This document shows positions 47,703 through 61,423 of a DNA stretch of 64,000 nt, one piece after another (the stretch's first letter is position 1; every line of letters starts with the position of its first letter). The stretch covers positions 10,850,001 through 10,914,000 of the forward strand of contig OX387198.1 in NCBI GenBank assembly GCA_947561715.1, given 5' to 3'. The position numbers were made by a program, and so were the translations under genes. This DNA comes from Ascidia mentula. Lineage: Eukaryota > Chordata > Ascidiacea > Phlebobranchia > Ascidiidae. The notes beneath the pieces are model-generated. The model made no database searches, was not told the origin of the DNA, and was given only the letters and a program-made list of their open reading frames with translations.

Positions 47703-48975
47703 TCTGTCTTCAACCACCTTTGACACATTGTGATTTCCATGCACTTTTGATGGCATTGCAAGCACTTTTCTATAAATTTCTGTCATTCCAAACAACGATT
47801 AAATAATGTTTCGCCTCTCTGTTGTGAGGCTAAAAATTACTTGACATTTCAAAACTATAGCAAATAGGTAACTGCTGCTGCTCGACCTTGCACTCCGTTA
47901 AGCTGGACAGCAAGTTTTTGTTTTGGGTGTTTTTAAAAACGTAGTGAATCTCTGCACCAGCACCCTGGGACTGCCACACATGTTTATGTTTTGTCTGCAC
48001 GAGATGTTTTGTCACTTTTTTAGGGCACAATTACGATAACACAAATCTTGTTTACACACCGTCCGTATATCATTCAATTAAACGAATTTTTTTTACGTAA
48101 GTTGAATGTTATGCAGGTTGTCCTGTGCTGAGCAGTGATGGTTTAACTTAAAAGACAGGCTACGTGCAATGTCACATATATGCCTAAGAGTAAGCATTGA
48201 GAAGTAATTGAATTCGTCTTCTTTGAAATTAGGTCAAAGTGTTGTAACCTTGTGTAACCATGGCAGTTATTACAAAATGATTGCTATGGTGGTTAAGATT
48301 GTCGATAACTGTTTAGCTCTTGCAGTTTGACAAACCAGCCGTGGTATCCTGTTTGCCTGAAACGTGGCGCTCAATTTGATCAAAAATGCATGAATTTATT
48401 GATTTTGTTTTCTCGTATGTTGCTTCTGTTATTGTTTATAACATCAGGGTGTCCGTTTCTTCACACTTTATAACTGTGTGTGTAAAACCCACGATTTTGT
48501 TACGATCAGTTGGGAGATTTCGCCGAAACTAAAAAATAAACTAAAGCAACAAAACTTTTCTTCGAAATCGTGTATCACTTACATACAGGGTTACAACACC
48601 TGCTGAGGCAAATTCTTCAGCTAATATATACGTATATATACACATAGGCCGGTTGATGAGATGCGAGGAAGTTTAGGCACTTATTAAAAATTCAACCCAA
48701 GTAGCCGCTTTTGTGCACATAAAAATTATGTTCGCTACAGAACCGACTGTTGAAACCAACAAACAGTTTTACTATCAGAAACAAACAAATGTTAACTTCG
48801 CACGTTTCTCGGAAACAAGCACTTTTATGTTTTTCAGCACTATACTTTCATTAATAAATAGATCTTGGTAACTAGAAACTGGAAAATTGGAAACTCTGTC
48901 CATTAAGTATGGCGCAAACGTAAAAGCGCAAAACGTAACTCGTTAGCTAACTTTTTCCATCCCTTGCAATATAGA
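47703..48975. other. 3' region of calmodulin gene 2
   Basis: About 47715-47870 is the 3' UTR and aligns with 53530-53690 after gene 3, for example ACACATTGTGAT and ATTGCAAGCACTTTTC. The rest shows no gene. Confidence 0.5.
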
Positions 48976-49742
48976 GCAATGCGGGCATGAATCAGCCAAT
49001 CACGACGCGACGCATTGATTTTATATTTTATAACGCTAGAAAGCGAAAGGAAATGTTCGAAAACCGTGTCGCGTGTTTTGTTGATGCCCATGAGGGGGTG
49101 GTATTCTACAACACGCTGAGATAAAAAAGAAACTAATCCATTTTATCGATCCCAGCTTTGCGCTCGTTGCGTAGAAGCATGTGGGCGCAAATTGAAGGGC
49201 AGTAATCTTGGTAAATGCTGTCTCTAAGGCGCAATAACCATTTCATTTCACAGAACATGATGGTATTTGAGACTGTTGAGATCAAAGACTCTTGGCCCAC
49301 TTTAAATATGTGTGGATCATTGGCCCGCTTTCCTTTTCAGTCCGTGGATGAAAATGTGTGCCCTGTTCACATCTACTATATCCACTACGATTAATGTAGA
49401 CATTATAGAAGAACATAAGTACCAATTTAATATTAATCAATGAGTATGGTGGGACATTGTACTGCTTTATATTGCAATTGTTAAGGCTTTCATTTATGCA
49501 TAAGGCCAAAACCTCGCGAGTTGAAGGTATAGTTTCCAGTTTAACTGATTTTCCTTGCTTGGCTAATTAGAATTCACTTGGATGGAAACTGCACAGCAAA
49601 CACAACTGCATCCATCTGCGCAGTCCAAGTTATAGCTTTGGCTTTTATTTATTTGAAGATCACACACAAGAAGTATTTTGGCACCTAATAAAGACGATTG
49701 GAGCGGCAGAAATTTATGGCGATGACCTAGTTAACTATAAAG
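48976..49742 (+). pseudogene. Relict fourth calmodulin locus
   Basis: The upstream module is present (GCAATGC 48976-48982, CCAAT 48996-49000, GCATTGATTTTA about 49012-49023), and similarity to the gene 2 upstream region runs to about 49320. Downstream, 49691-49742 is a decayed end of the last EF-hand exon: it translates to KTIGAAEIYGDDLVNYK, against [17 protein letters not shown], and is followed by GTAC at the same donor position and phase. DNA identity over the last 49 bases is about 38/49 by eye. Key loop acidic residues are lost and no other exons remain, so it is non-coding. Confidence 0.7.
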
Positions 49743-51887
49743 GTACACATGTAGTATTGGCATTCAGGGGGTTCGTGCAAGGTGTTTGCGAATCGGTTGT
49801 TAAACATGTTGGGTTAATAGGGATGTGCCGGAACCACGTTTGTGAATATAGGCTAAAAAAATATCCGAATTTTTCTGCCGAATGCGAACATTGACACCGA
49901 ATCCCTGATACAATGGGCCTAAATCATATTTAAACCACCGTGCTGTATTGATGTGGTTCTATTTTTCCATGAACCAGTGTTAGTTCCCATTACTTTTTGT
50001 GGTCATTGACTCATATATGTAATTATTAAGTCAGCATGCAAACCCTTACTTGAAACATAAACAACGTTTTTGTGACAAAGAAAGTTGCACATGCCGTTAT
50101 ATTTAGAATAATGGGCAGAAAACTCGTTACCAGTACATTTATCACACGAAATCTAGCTAAAGGTATCTGTAAAATGTCGAGTCAACTCGAATTCGTATCG
50201 TGTTATTACTGTCAGTCTGATTTAAAACAAAAGAACATGAAGTGTTATTTAATTTTAAAAATGATTGCCGCTAGGTGACGCGCGAGATTTGTATTCTTCA
50301 AAAAAAGCGATTTAGCAATATCGGTAGAACCTATACCAAGCATTCTTCAAGAATTTACCGAAAGGATGATTGTTTAACAAATAAATCACCACTCTTTTCG
50401 AAAGATGCCCTCGTTGGGTAAAACACCAACCGATGTTTTGCCTATATAACGTTCATCATTCAGGTTTTGGCGAGCGATGATACAGGGAATAATCAAACTC
50501 TTTAAACTAAAAATAAAATAAACATCGCAGGAAAAATATTTGTGTGGTAGATTTGAAGCGTTGTTATTCGGGGTGTTTTGATGTATTTGTATATCCAACG
50601 TCTCAAATATGGTCCTATTACTACTTGTTTGCTATGACGTGCAGAACGACTGCTCGCGCGAGTTGAAGCACCGGCCTGGCTTATAGTACTATATACAAAA
50701 GGTCAAAAAGTTGAAACAACTTAATTGTTTACTGCATCCTGGGAGGTTGTGACATGCAAAGCTTCGTAGTTTAGGGCTGGACGAAATTTTTCACTCACAC
50801 GTGTCATATTAGGCAATTAGAAGTCTACTTATGAAGGCAATAAAACAGAGAGCTCAAGCGCATATTATCAGTCTTATTTCCAAAAGCGCCATGCAGTAAT
50901 CTTCGATCATTGAGGATCCAGGATTGAATAGCATTTGTGCGCAAGTGCGTGACGAATACGTCACAATGTTCAGAGAAAATTCATGTGTGCTCTGGCGCGT
51001 GACCTACCAACAACAAATGAATCACTAGCAATTGGATTATACTTCGAAAGAGATTTAGAATAGGATCTCGTCTTAGTCTACTTTCGCTATAACCGCGAAA
51101 TTTACTTGGGACAGGGATTGGTTGTGTCGCTTCCTGCGTATAACATGGACTCATGACGCCTCGCAGGCAACAACGGTCACAAACATTTAAAGTTTACGCA
51201 ATCATGTTACACGTTGTGGTGAGCATTTGGATTTTATCTGTAACGCCCTAACACTCATTTCCCAAGAGTCACAGCAAACTGGTTTGCGCTCGGAGAATTG
51301 ATCACTTAACGGAGCGCAAATGAAATTGGCGAGAATATCCATTGTATATTTGTTAAAATGGTTGCTTTGCTGATAAACAAATCTGAACGTTAATGAATTA
51401 ACCTTAAGTCAACTTTAAACTAATACAAAGGGGACACAATTATATGTAACAGGCAACAGCTAACTAGTTACATATTTGACCTTTGGACAAAATGCATTGC
51501 ACAAGCATTTCAAAACTAGTAAGTCTACATACTAGTATAACTAAGCATTGCCAATAACTTCATTGGACAAAAAACATACAACGTCTTTGCGACAAAACCA
51601 AGGTTGCATCATACATTATTCATCAAGCTGCACTAATTAACATGTATCCACTACAAGTCCAAGTTTAATCTTTTTACAACCGACACCACGTGGCCCGGTG
51701 GGTGTATTTTTTCCGCCGACAGTAACCTAATCCATTACTGAGGTAATCGCGCACGGCCCACTTTGCAACTTGCAATCAAAGCCAGGCACAATTTTCAAAT
51801 GAGCAAAGCATGTTACGACACTTTGCCAATCCATATCAAGCTCCGTTAATTTGAAAATCGATACCTCAAGCAGAAATAACCGCGCTG
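49743..51887. other. Spacer upstream of calmodulin gene 3
   Basis: 2.1 kb without a recognisable gene. Open frames here (50072-50278 +, 50386-50598 -) have no known similarity. Confidence 0.4.
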
Positions 51888-52032
51888 TGACGTCACAATC
51901 CATCCCCGCATTGCAGGTAGAGATGAACCAATCAGCGCGCTCGGTGAAAGGAGCGGTTCACCGGTTGTTTTTCAACGACGCTGTTCGACGAACGCTCCTT
52001 CTTTTTGCTCGCCTGGTGTTCTCTTTTATAAA
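51888..52032 (+). promoter_or_regulatory. Calmodulin gene 3 promoter: CRE, GCATTGC, CCAAT, TATA
   Basis: A perfect CRE palindrome TGACGTCA (51888-51895), GCATTGC (51908-51914), CCAATCA (51928-51934) and TATAAA (52027-52032) lie in order within 145 bp, 0.35-0.5 kb before the ATG. The GCATTGC-to-CCAAT spacing (20 bp) equals that of the other three loci. Transcription would start near 52055-52065. Confidence 0.7.
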
Positions 52033-52386
52033 TTGATGTGCCTGCCACCAGTCAAGAGAGTTTCTTCAAGACTAAAAAGGATGTCACACAACAAGAGAAC
52101 CGTTAGTAAAAGACTGACGACCTTATTGTGAGAAGTGAGCGTTGCCAAAAACCAACGTCTGTCGACCATTCAAAGAAAGCGTAGGCCAACTTCAAACCGA
52201 AATGCTTACGAGATATATTTAGCAGTTACCTCTGACGTAATATACGCTGTGCCAAATGTGTTGTCATGGACAACAGTAAACTGAAAATTAAAAAAGTGTG
52301 CGTTTAGTAATCTTTTGTTTTCTGTACAGTGTAGATAGTAGGCAACTGTTTTTGAACAAGATTCAAGAAAAAAATCTTTAACTAAA

Positions 52387-53528
<1,142 letters not shown>

Positions 53529-56519
53529 TGTGGTTCCAATTACTCTGACACATTGTGATCTACATGCACATTTGGAAGCATTGCAAGCACTTTTCCCCAA
53601 ATTTCTGTCATTCCATACAATGTTTAAGCAATCGCTCTCTTTATTGTTGTGTGCTCAAAATTAGCTGACATTTCAACACTATAGCAAATGAGTATCTAAC
53701 GCTGCTGCTCAAAAAGCAAGGTTTATAGAATATTTTGGGTGTTAATGTGATTTATATCTGTATTGTTTTTCACGCCTTTTTAAAAAGGGAATGTTTGGTG
53801 GCTAATTAAATTGTTTTTTGAAGACTTCAGCATTATCCACTGCTCATATACTTTTACACGTATTCTGTAATTGTATGCCTCCCAAACACTGTTTTTGAAG
53901 TTGCTGCAAATGTTTTGAAATAAAGATGTTATTCATTAAGATACGTATGTGTTCAGATTTAGCGTAAGAAAAAAAGGAGTAAAATTTTTTTTTATTGTTA
54001 TTGAAAGTTGTCAGCAAAAGTGATATAAGATGCGCCATTGCGCTCTCGGGTAGGCAATCGCCATCGATCAAAACCTGTACTAGTTACTTGAACGAGCCTA
54101 ATAACTAGAGCATGACTTTAATACCAAATAGGTTTTCTGTAAACGACCTAGTTTCAACAAATTTTCTCGTATAATCAGGGCGCCGCTGCGAATTACCAGT
54201 TTTTGTAGAAAGACATCCCTTGGGATAAACGCCACTTATTATTCCATCCTGTAAGGATTTACTTTTAATCCGGTTCGCTTGCGGTGGCGGAGACTGCAGT
54301 ATCAAACTACCAGGGTGTTTATTGGGTCTTGATTAAGACTGGGTGCAAGCAACAAATTTCGTACAATTTCTGAAACATTGCTTCTATAGGTATTCTGATG
54401 AACACGTCATGTCATATTACGTTTTCTACTGCGAAAAGCAATGCAGTTCCAGCTTTTGGATCTTCTAAAAATAAATTTACTTGAATACGATAAGGCAAAT
54501 GGTGAAAAAGTAGAAACTAAAATTTTTAAGTAAGTAATGAATTAAAACCCAAGCCTATAGTCATAATTTCATTTACGAAACAAAAAAAGTTGAAAACCAT
54601 CAGCGCAGCGTGCTGAGACGATATATGGTGATACTGTATTTCACAACTCGTACTTGTGTTCATATTCAATTCTCGTGTGACGGACAGTTATGAGTTTATT
54701 TTGGAACTCACAAGAGAGGTCTTAACTTAACTTCGTCATATACCAATGCAAAAACCGCGACGACCGCACCAACCAGCTCGCACCCGCATACCCAGCAAAT
54801 CAAATTATTTCATTCGGATTTCCATTTGTAGGCTTGTTAGTTGGAATGAAGAGTTGTTCCTTGGAGAAATACGGGGATTAGAAATAAACATATCTGTATT
54901 TGTTGCAAATTTGCAGTAGGTGTACGATTTTAGGCGACCATTTACCGGTTGTTTTATTAGGCGACCATTACAAGTTGTTTATTGCATCATGTATGGTCCA
55001 CTGTTTGTCAAACTTTCCGAAAAGACCACGCAGCACGCAAGTTTTTTCTGCATTCTGGCTGCGTTTCTGCAAAAGGTTATCGAGTTATCATGGGTCGCGA
55101 AACTTTATTAAATCCACTTTATTTCATACATTAAACCTAGATCATTAAGAAGTAGTTCCACTATATAATGATGTATAAATTCGGGAACATATTCACATTA
55201 CAATTTAGCTTTATGTTTAGTGAATCGAAAAGGTGCAACGTAGGCTAACAATTTTGGTATAAATGGTTAACTTGTAAATGTTTTCATGTCTTGTGTAGGC
55301 TACTTTTGTCAACAACAGGGTCAAACAATGGCATCCATCAAAAACAAGCAACAAGCTGGGCGATCAATACAAACCAAGTTTAGATTCAAGTCATCTATTT
55401 CTGTGTGTAGCTTGAAACGCGACCGCGTCAATGTAATATGTGTCAAACCAGATTTTCTTTTCTGGTCAGCACAAATAATAGACTCGCAGCTAATTTTAGT
55501 TGAAGTACGACAGACGGTTTGCTGCAAAGAAAGACATTCGCTCTGTTGGGCTTGCTAATCAGGAAGAAGTGAGACTGTGCCATGCATAATTCAAGAATGC
55601 CGGAGGTCTACAAACAGAAACTACACCGTGCCAGTGATGAATTATTTATTTTTCTATTTGGCCGCGTACTCCTGGGTGCTCGCACTCAGAGCAGCGTCAT
55701 TAAAAATAGAAGAACGCGCGGTATAAACGCCAAATCCCCCGCTTGGAGGATTAAGTAAACCTACCACTGTCATTGTTTTCAGTAGGTCGTTGATTTCTGC
55801 CATAGCTGTGTTCACAGGGTCATATCATCTTCCAGCATTGTCTAATTGTGTTTCGGTCGGCTACTGTTGCGTTTCGTATATCCTTGAGACCGAACCCGAC
55901 CCAGCACTAATACAATGTTTCGGTTTGCACTGAAGGAGTCAATACCACACCATGACAGGTATTTTTGTAACCGAAAGATTTGACTCCATATTGAAGTAAG
56001 CAAGATTTAGGGGCAAACATTTTTAAATTAAAATGTTAAACATTGCAGGCAAATTTAAATTATATAACCCAACAACCATATTACTCTTCGGAGAGCATGA
56101 TATTAAGAAGCTTGGTTGTACCAAATAACCGACATACTTTTTTTGTGTTAATTGTTTCTATTTACTGTCACGAACGCCCTGTTAGATATGATCGTTTATT
56201 TTCGACGACCATAAGCCAAAGAACTTTGATAAAATTTAGAAACTAAAGGACTTTAGAGGGACGGCTTGAAACAACGGAACATTTCAATAATTTTAAAGAA
56301 CACACAAATCTAAACTAAGCAAAGTATTTGGCTGCAGAATTTTGTCAAAATATTACCCTTTATCGCCACCCAGCGGATAACGTCGATGGAAAATATTACA
56401 ACCACGGTGTCGCTGCACAACAAATGAATTCACGGCAGATTCTACATGCTGTCTTTGTCAAATGCTCTTGTTCATTACACAAAATCGTTTCAATAGCAAA
56501 ATGTATTTTCCACTATTAG
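53529..56519. other. 3' UTR of calmodulin gene 3 and spacer
   Basis: 53529 to about 53940 is the 3' UTR with AATAAA at 53919-53924. From about 54000 to 56519 no gene is recognised. Confidence 0.5.
53919..53924 (+). terminator. Poly(A) signal AATAAA of calmodulin gene 3
   Basis: A canonical signal about 390 nt after the stop codon, followed by a GTTATT/GTGTT-rich stretch. Confidence 0.65.
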
Positions 56520-57309
56520 CTAGCTGTAAACATGATTATGCAAAACAACACATTTTGACAGTCCATCAACTAATCCTTCATGCTCTTGGATCTAAAAATA
56601 AATTTCCATCAATGGCTAAGATTTATTGGCAAAAACTTTTTGCATGAAGTAACTTACATTTTTAATCCAGCGACAAACATTGCTGTAAACAGTTTGTTTC
56701 TCATAGTGTGTCAACCCACAAAGATATGGGTGGAGGGCATAAAATGCCACAATGTCTGCAAGTGTCAGATTGTAACCAACAACGTATACACCATTTTGAA
56801 TGTGCTGATTCAACTTCTGCAAACAAAATTACCCATATTTGCTATTGATTTTTGAATTAATTAACATGAAATAAACAACCATACTTTTGCGAAGGCCTCA
56901 ATACCATCACTTTCAGCTTGGATTCTGTTCTCTAGCCATTCCCAAATAGCAGCACGTGCTGAAGGATTGCTGCCAATTAGCTGAGCATTTTTACTGCACA
57001 GTTTTGATAAGGATGTTGCAAAGTAAGATGGATCCAATTTTTCATCATTCTTCAAAAAACATTTAAGTTAGAGATGATAAATTCAACAGCAAATAACTTT
57101 TTGGTGGCAAGTGTTATTTGTTCAAATATAATGGAGGTTGTCGCTACATTGACAGTTTATTTGTATAATTTGGAAATAGCTTTAGGACATTGTGGATAAT
57201 AAATTCTAAGAAAAACACAACTATACAAACATACATGGCTTCCAATTTTATGAGAATTTGTTAGAAACTTCACAATGGTTTGCAAGTCCAAATCAAGAGC
57301 TTTAGTCAT
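56520..57309 (-). CDS. EEF1E1: EEF1E1/AIMP3-like GST-C domain protein (156 aa)
   Basis: Vertebrate EEF1E1 (AIMP3/p18) is a scaffold of the multi-aminoacyl-tRNA synthetase complex. Four in-phase exons on minus: 57309-57235, 57049-56885, 56816-56658 and 56591-56520. The start gives MTKALDLDLQTIVKFL. Exon 2 has QLIGSNPSARAAIWEWLENR, matching the interdomain EEKAIVQQWLEYR region of EEF1E1. Exon 3 has KLNQHIQNGVYVVGYNLTLADI followed by FYALHPYL, the GST-C helix pattern that aligns well with EEF1E1. Exon 4 gives IQEHEGLVDGLSKCVVL then TAG. The length is close to the family's 174 aa. Another GST-C protein, such as a synthetase N-terminal domain, is possible. The exon 2 acceptor has a modest pyrimidine tract. 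Confidence 0.75.
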
Positions 57310-58616
57310 TATTTAGTGGTTATGTCTGCAATATTAAAATATTTATTGTCTGTTTAGTAGCATAATGTAATTTATGTGCTACAAACATACTTAACATAAA
57401 TTACAAACAGCCTCAAACTGAAGGGATTTCATTGTAAAATAAGGCTATTCATATGTGGAAGGCTTAGGATTGGAGTTAGGATTAAACAAAAATGGAAGAA
57501 ATAATATTACGCTCAACTAAACACAATTTCAGACAATATTTTATAAAAAATAAACTAAGCTAAAATACTGTTGTAAATTTAATGATTCAAAAGATATAGC
57601 TAACCATTGATCAACAATACGCTACATAGTAAAAGTGGAACATTTATAAACTTCAAATATTTGTTAACATAATAGACTACGTCCTGTTACAATAAATAAT
57701 GATCGTGTTAGCTTTGCATGTATATAATACATTTCTTGTAAAAGTAGGTTTGATTTTTGCCTGAAATGTTTAAAAAATAAATTTTCTTTACATTTGATAG
57801 GTTATGTTTTCAAAAATGTACGTGTATTTGTGTTTTGTTTGAAACAAATTGTGTTTAGTCATGCGTGAAATTATTTGTCCCAAGAAAAATAATCATTGAA
57901 TTAAGCCTGTGCCATGGTGGGGAATAACCAGTGTTGCCAGTTGGGCGCTTTGGGCGTGTTTTGGAAATTTAAAAATTTGATAATTAGCTAAAAATTTGAT
58001 AATAACAAAACGCTGTCTCAGTCGTATTTAAAATACTGCAAACTGACCACACAACGAAATATGACGTCATAATCATATTCCAAAGACGACTGTGATCAAA
58101 ATAATGAGTGTTATAGGTGTTGCGTCCTGCTCACTGCTTACGGTTTAAGTGTTCAGTTCTACCATAAAAAGACCATTTGTACACGTAACTGATGTTTAAA
58201 CTTCATTAACATTGGGCGCATTTGCGCGTGTTGTTTTTGCAGAAATTGTAAAAGTATCCAAAAACGCAATGGTGTGGCGTTCATTTTTTTCCTGTAAATT
58301 CAGTCGTTGCGGTAAGATTTTTTTACTTTTATTTTTAAAACCCTTATGTCTTCACAAACATACAAAATCTGACTTGTTCCTTTCGTAATATTTTGGTAAC
58401 TTTATTCTTGAAAGGAGTAACGCATGTTTGTGAACAAGAATATGTGTTTTTTTTTTTACCAAGCCAAAGGTTTTTGTAATAGGCCTTATGTTTGTGGTAT
58501 GCTTTTCTGTTTGCGTTCTGTGTTAAGACTTCTGTCATTATTGCAATGCATTTTTTTTAATGAACACCGTTGCACCATTGCCAAGATTCACAACTGCGTT
58601 CAGGTGTAATTTTTGT
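57310..58616. other. Spacer between EEF1E1-like gene and hydrolase
   Basis: No gene is seen. From about 58415 the sequence is duplicated at about 62650 and belongs to the 3' flank of the tandem hydrolase copies. Confidence 0.45.
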
Positions 58617-58621
58617 TTATT
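58616..58621 (-). terminator. AATAAA overlapping the hydrolase stop codon
   Basis: On the minus strand the end of the gene reads GCAGAATAAAC, so the TAA stop lies inside AATAAA. The same arrangement exists in the second copy at about 62864-62869. It may be the poly(A) signal, giving a very short 3' UTR, or be coincidental. Confidence 0.35.
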
Positions 58622-61423
58622 CTGCTTGGGTCTTTAGAAATTTTCGCATTTCAAGTGCAAGTACATCAGGACTGTCCAAGGCCACCCAATGGCTACACCC
58701 TTCTATCTTCTTTACAATGAGATTTTCCACAGCACCCTGAAAATACAAAACAAGGGGTAAAGACTGGTCAGGATGTCAGACAAAAAATACTTCACTTTGT
58801 CATATTTGCCACTATGTAATAATCAAGGTTCGGCCGAAAAAAAAAAAACAATGTAAACAAATACGACTGTGAAGTAAAAACAGCATATAGTAGATAAGTT
58901 TAACAGTTAGCTACCAAAATGAGAGAAGGTTACTCCCTTGTTAAAGGGATATGTGTTATGTCACGAATCGTCATTTACCATAAACGAGGCGAAACAATGC
59001 ACTGCAGTTCAATTCACGGTCAAAGGTCAAAACGATTGCTGTTTGTTAAATAGAATTTCCAGAAGTGTTGGTTTATGTGCGCCCACAACGAGGACGTCCT
59101 TAACACTCGAGAAATTACGGCGATGCGGCTGTGCTGTGCAATTGCATATTAACTCAACCTTGCCATACAAACGGCCCCAAGGGATGGATTAGTGTCCGTC
59201 GGTTCTTCTACACGTTTGAAGCGTGTTCTTTTTCGTGTTTGTCCACTGATTTACCGACCGCAAAAGTTGCGCAACACGTTCTGTATTGGAGTTTTAAAAT
59301 AGTGGAATAAATCTATCATCTTGTAAAAAGCCAGGCTATTTTCAAAGAAATTATCCAAACAACTTCAGTTAAAGGAGCCTGTATAGGCCTACAATTGATA
59401 ATGTCGGATTTTTCTAAAATAGATGGTTGCCTTTTCTACAAACAAACGTGCACAACAGACAGAAACGGATATGTTTTGGACATTTTAAAAAGTATTACTT
59501 ATCCCATATAGGCCTGTAGTGTCAAATAGATTTCGATAAATTAGATCGATTTTCTGAGAAATCCAGTGCTTTGGTAATGCAAAAAGTGACGTAAAATTTC
59601 AAAATGAAGTAGAGGACTTCGTACCAAACTTTTGTTGAACACTGTTGCATGCAGCATAACCGGGCAGAATAAAATTATTTGATAAGCTATTTAAACATAC
59701 GAAGTAAATATGCCCGCACAGCCGGTGCCAAACAAATCGTTACCAACTGCAAACAAGCGTGGACGTCGAACCGCTTTTTCAACTGCAGTGGCCTTGATAT
59801 CGTGACCTTTTCAGTAATTGCGAGTTACGTAGGTGTAATGCTTACCGAAAGATAAGGCAGGTAGGCTGTTCCAAGAACATGGTCCTCCATTCCCCACACA
59901 ACCAAAGTCGGTTGTTTGATTATTTCGTTTTTCTTTTTTAACCTCAAACCGTTATACAGCGGGTTTGCTGGAAAATATTTCAGTAAATCGGATTTCACAA
60001 ATATATTTAATGATATATACATGTGGTTATATGCGACAGCTTGTGTAACTTTCGATTCACGAACGAAGATTTAAACATGTAATTATCGGGAACACAAATA
60101 TATAAAAATCCAGCAAAATTTTTAAAGATTTTGTGGAACTTCAACTGAAAGTGCTAAAGATAAGAATTAAACTGTTATGTTGCACAAGTGTAAAAGAACC
60201 ACCTGCTCTGTAGTAGTTGCAGGCGTAGGTAAAATTTTTTCCAACGCTGTACTTAAAAATGCCCATCTCTTCTGGTGTGAGTTGCCGATCGGCGTTGCGA
60301 ATGCCAACGGGTGCTTGGCTGTAGGTTCTCGGTACCATTATGTAATCCAAGGCGCTCATCATCAGTTCGGGAAGATAGGGACATTGGAAAAGGAAAACGT
60401 ACCAAAATTTGAGGAATTGAAGTGGGTGAGCTAGAGTATAGTCCCTGAAGAGATTACGATTATTCTACTTTTTGTTATTTTTGCGGTTTCTCTATGGGAA
60501 AGTATCCAGTGACAATATCTTCTTGTGCACATATAGATAATACGTGGTTGAAAATCGTTAAAGTGCTGTGCACATTGTTTACGCAAACTACGTAATTAAC
60601 GCTCACAGCGAGATATTTTTATTTCTCACATATTCTTATAACAAGGATTTTGCTCCTTTACCAGAAAGCGGCCACATGTGGACAGTTCATGATTATCATT
60701 CTGTCAACGCATTCCGGGAAGACTTGGGCAAAATACCAGGTGACGGTTCCGCCCCAGTTGTGTGCAACTATTATAGCCTTCTCATAACCGAGGGCGTGGA
60801 TTAATTCACGCACGTCGTTCGCCAAATAATCTCGATGGTATTGGGATATTTCTAAAAACACAGGACACAATATGTCAGAGCGATGTATGTGCAGAACACA
60901 GACATAATACTGTTGCCTACTTTGAGGCTTATCCGAGTCCCCATATCCTCTCATGTCAAACGCAACCACGTGATATTCATCGCTGAAATCATTTAACACA
61001 TGGTGGTAGGTGTACCTGTAATTTGATAGAAATTTTAATTGTAATATGTTTGGTTCAACGTGGTAGCTGATACACAGAAACTTACCAGCACTCCGGGAAT
61101 CCATGTATACACAGCATTAATTTGGCTTTTCGGGGACCTGCGTGCACACAGTGGAATTTCATTCCAGATTTGGTTCTGACGAAATCGTGCTCAAACTTTG
61201 GATTTTGGGCAGCTGAAGTGAAAGTAGATTTGTTAGATTACGCCTATCCATATTTTACAGTATACATACCTTTAGGAAGTGGATCGTGCTTTTTGCGTTC
61301 AAAGAACTTCGAAGGCCCATGGCGAACAATCAAAAATATAATTCTTCCAATGCAAAACAACACCCACGGTATTGTACCCAGAAAACTGAGAAGTCCAAGA
61401 AGCTTTTTTACAAACATCGACAT
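58617..61423 (-). CDS. EPHX4: EPHX3/4-like epoxide hydrolase, nucleophile Asp replaced by Asn
   Basis: Alpha/beta hydrolase with an N-terminal membrane helix. Seven in-phase exons on minus: 61423-61270, 61212-61086, 61015-60921, 60851-60662, 60444-60203, 59967-59846 and 58736-58617; 349 aa (human EPHX4 about 362). MSMFVKKLLGLLSFLG starts a membrane segment. CIHGFPECW is the oxyanion HGFP motif and DMRGYGDSDKP follows. The nucleophile elbow reads VAHNWGG: Asn about 157 (AAC, 60757-60759) where the family has Asp. HPLQFLKFWYVF and the cap tyrosine region match EPHX4. The acid VVWGMED (Asp about 298) and base GCSHW (His about 326) remain. Without the Asp the normal hydrolase reaction should not run, so it may be a pseudoenzyme or act differently. 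Alternatively a base error could explain it. Confidence 0.88.
59030..59215. repeat. Intronic repeat, copy 1 of 3
   Basis: A block around TGCGCCCACAACGAGGACGT, GAAATTACGGCGATGCGGCT and GCATATTAACTCAACCTTGC in the last hydrolase intron. It recurs at about 63330-63530 through the gene duplication, and in a more diverged form at about 61690-61870. Confidence 0.6.
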
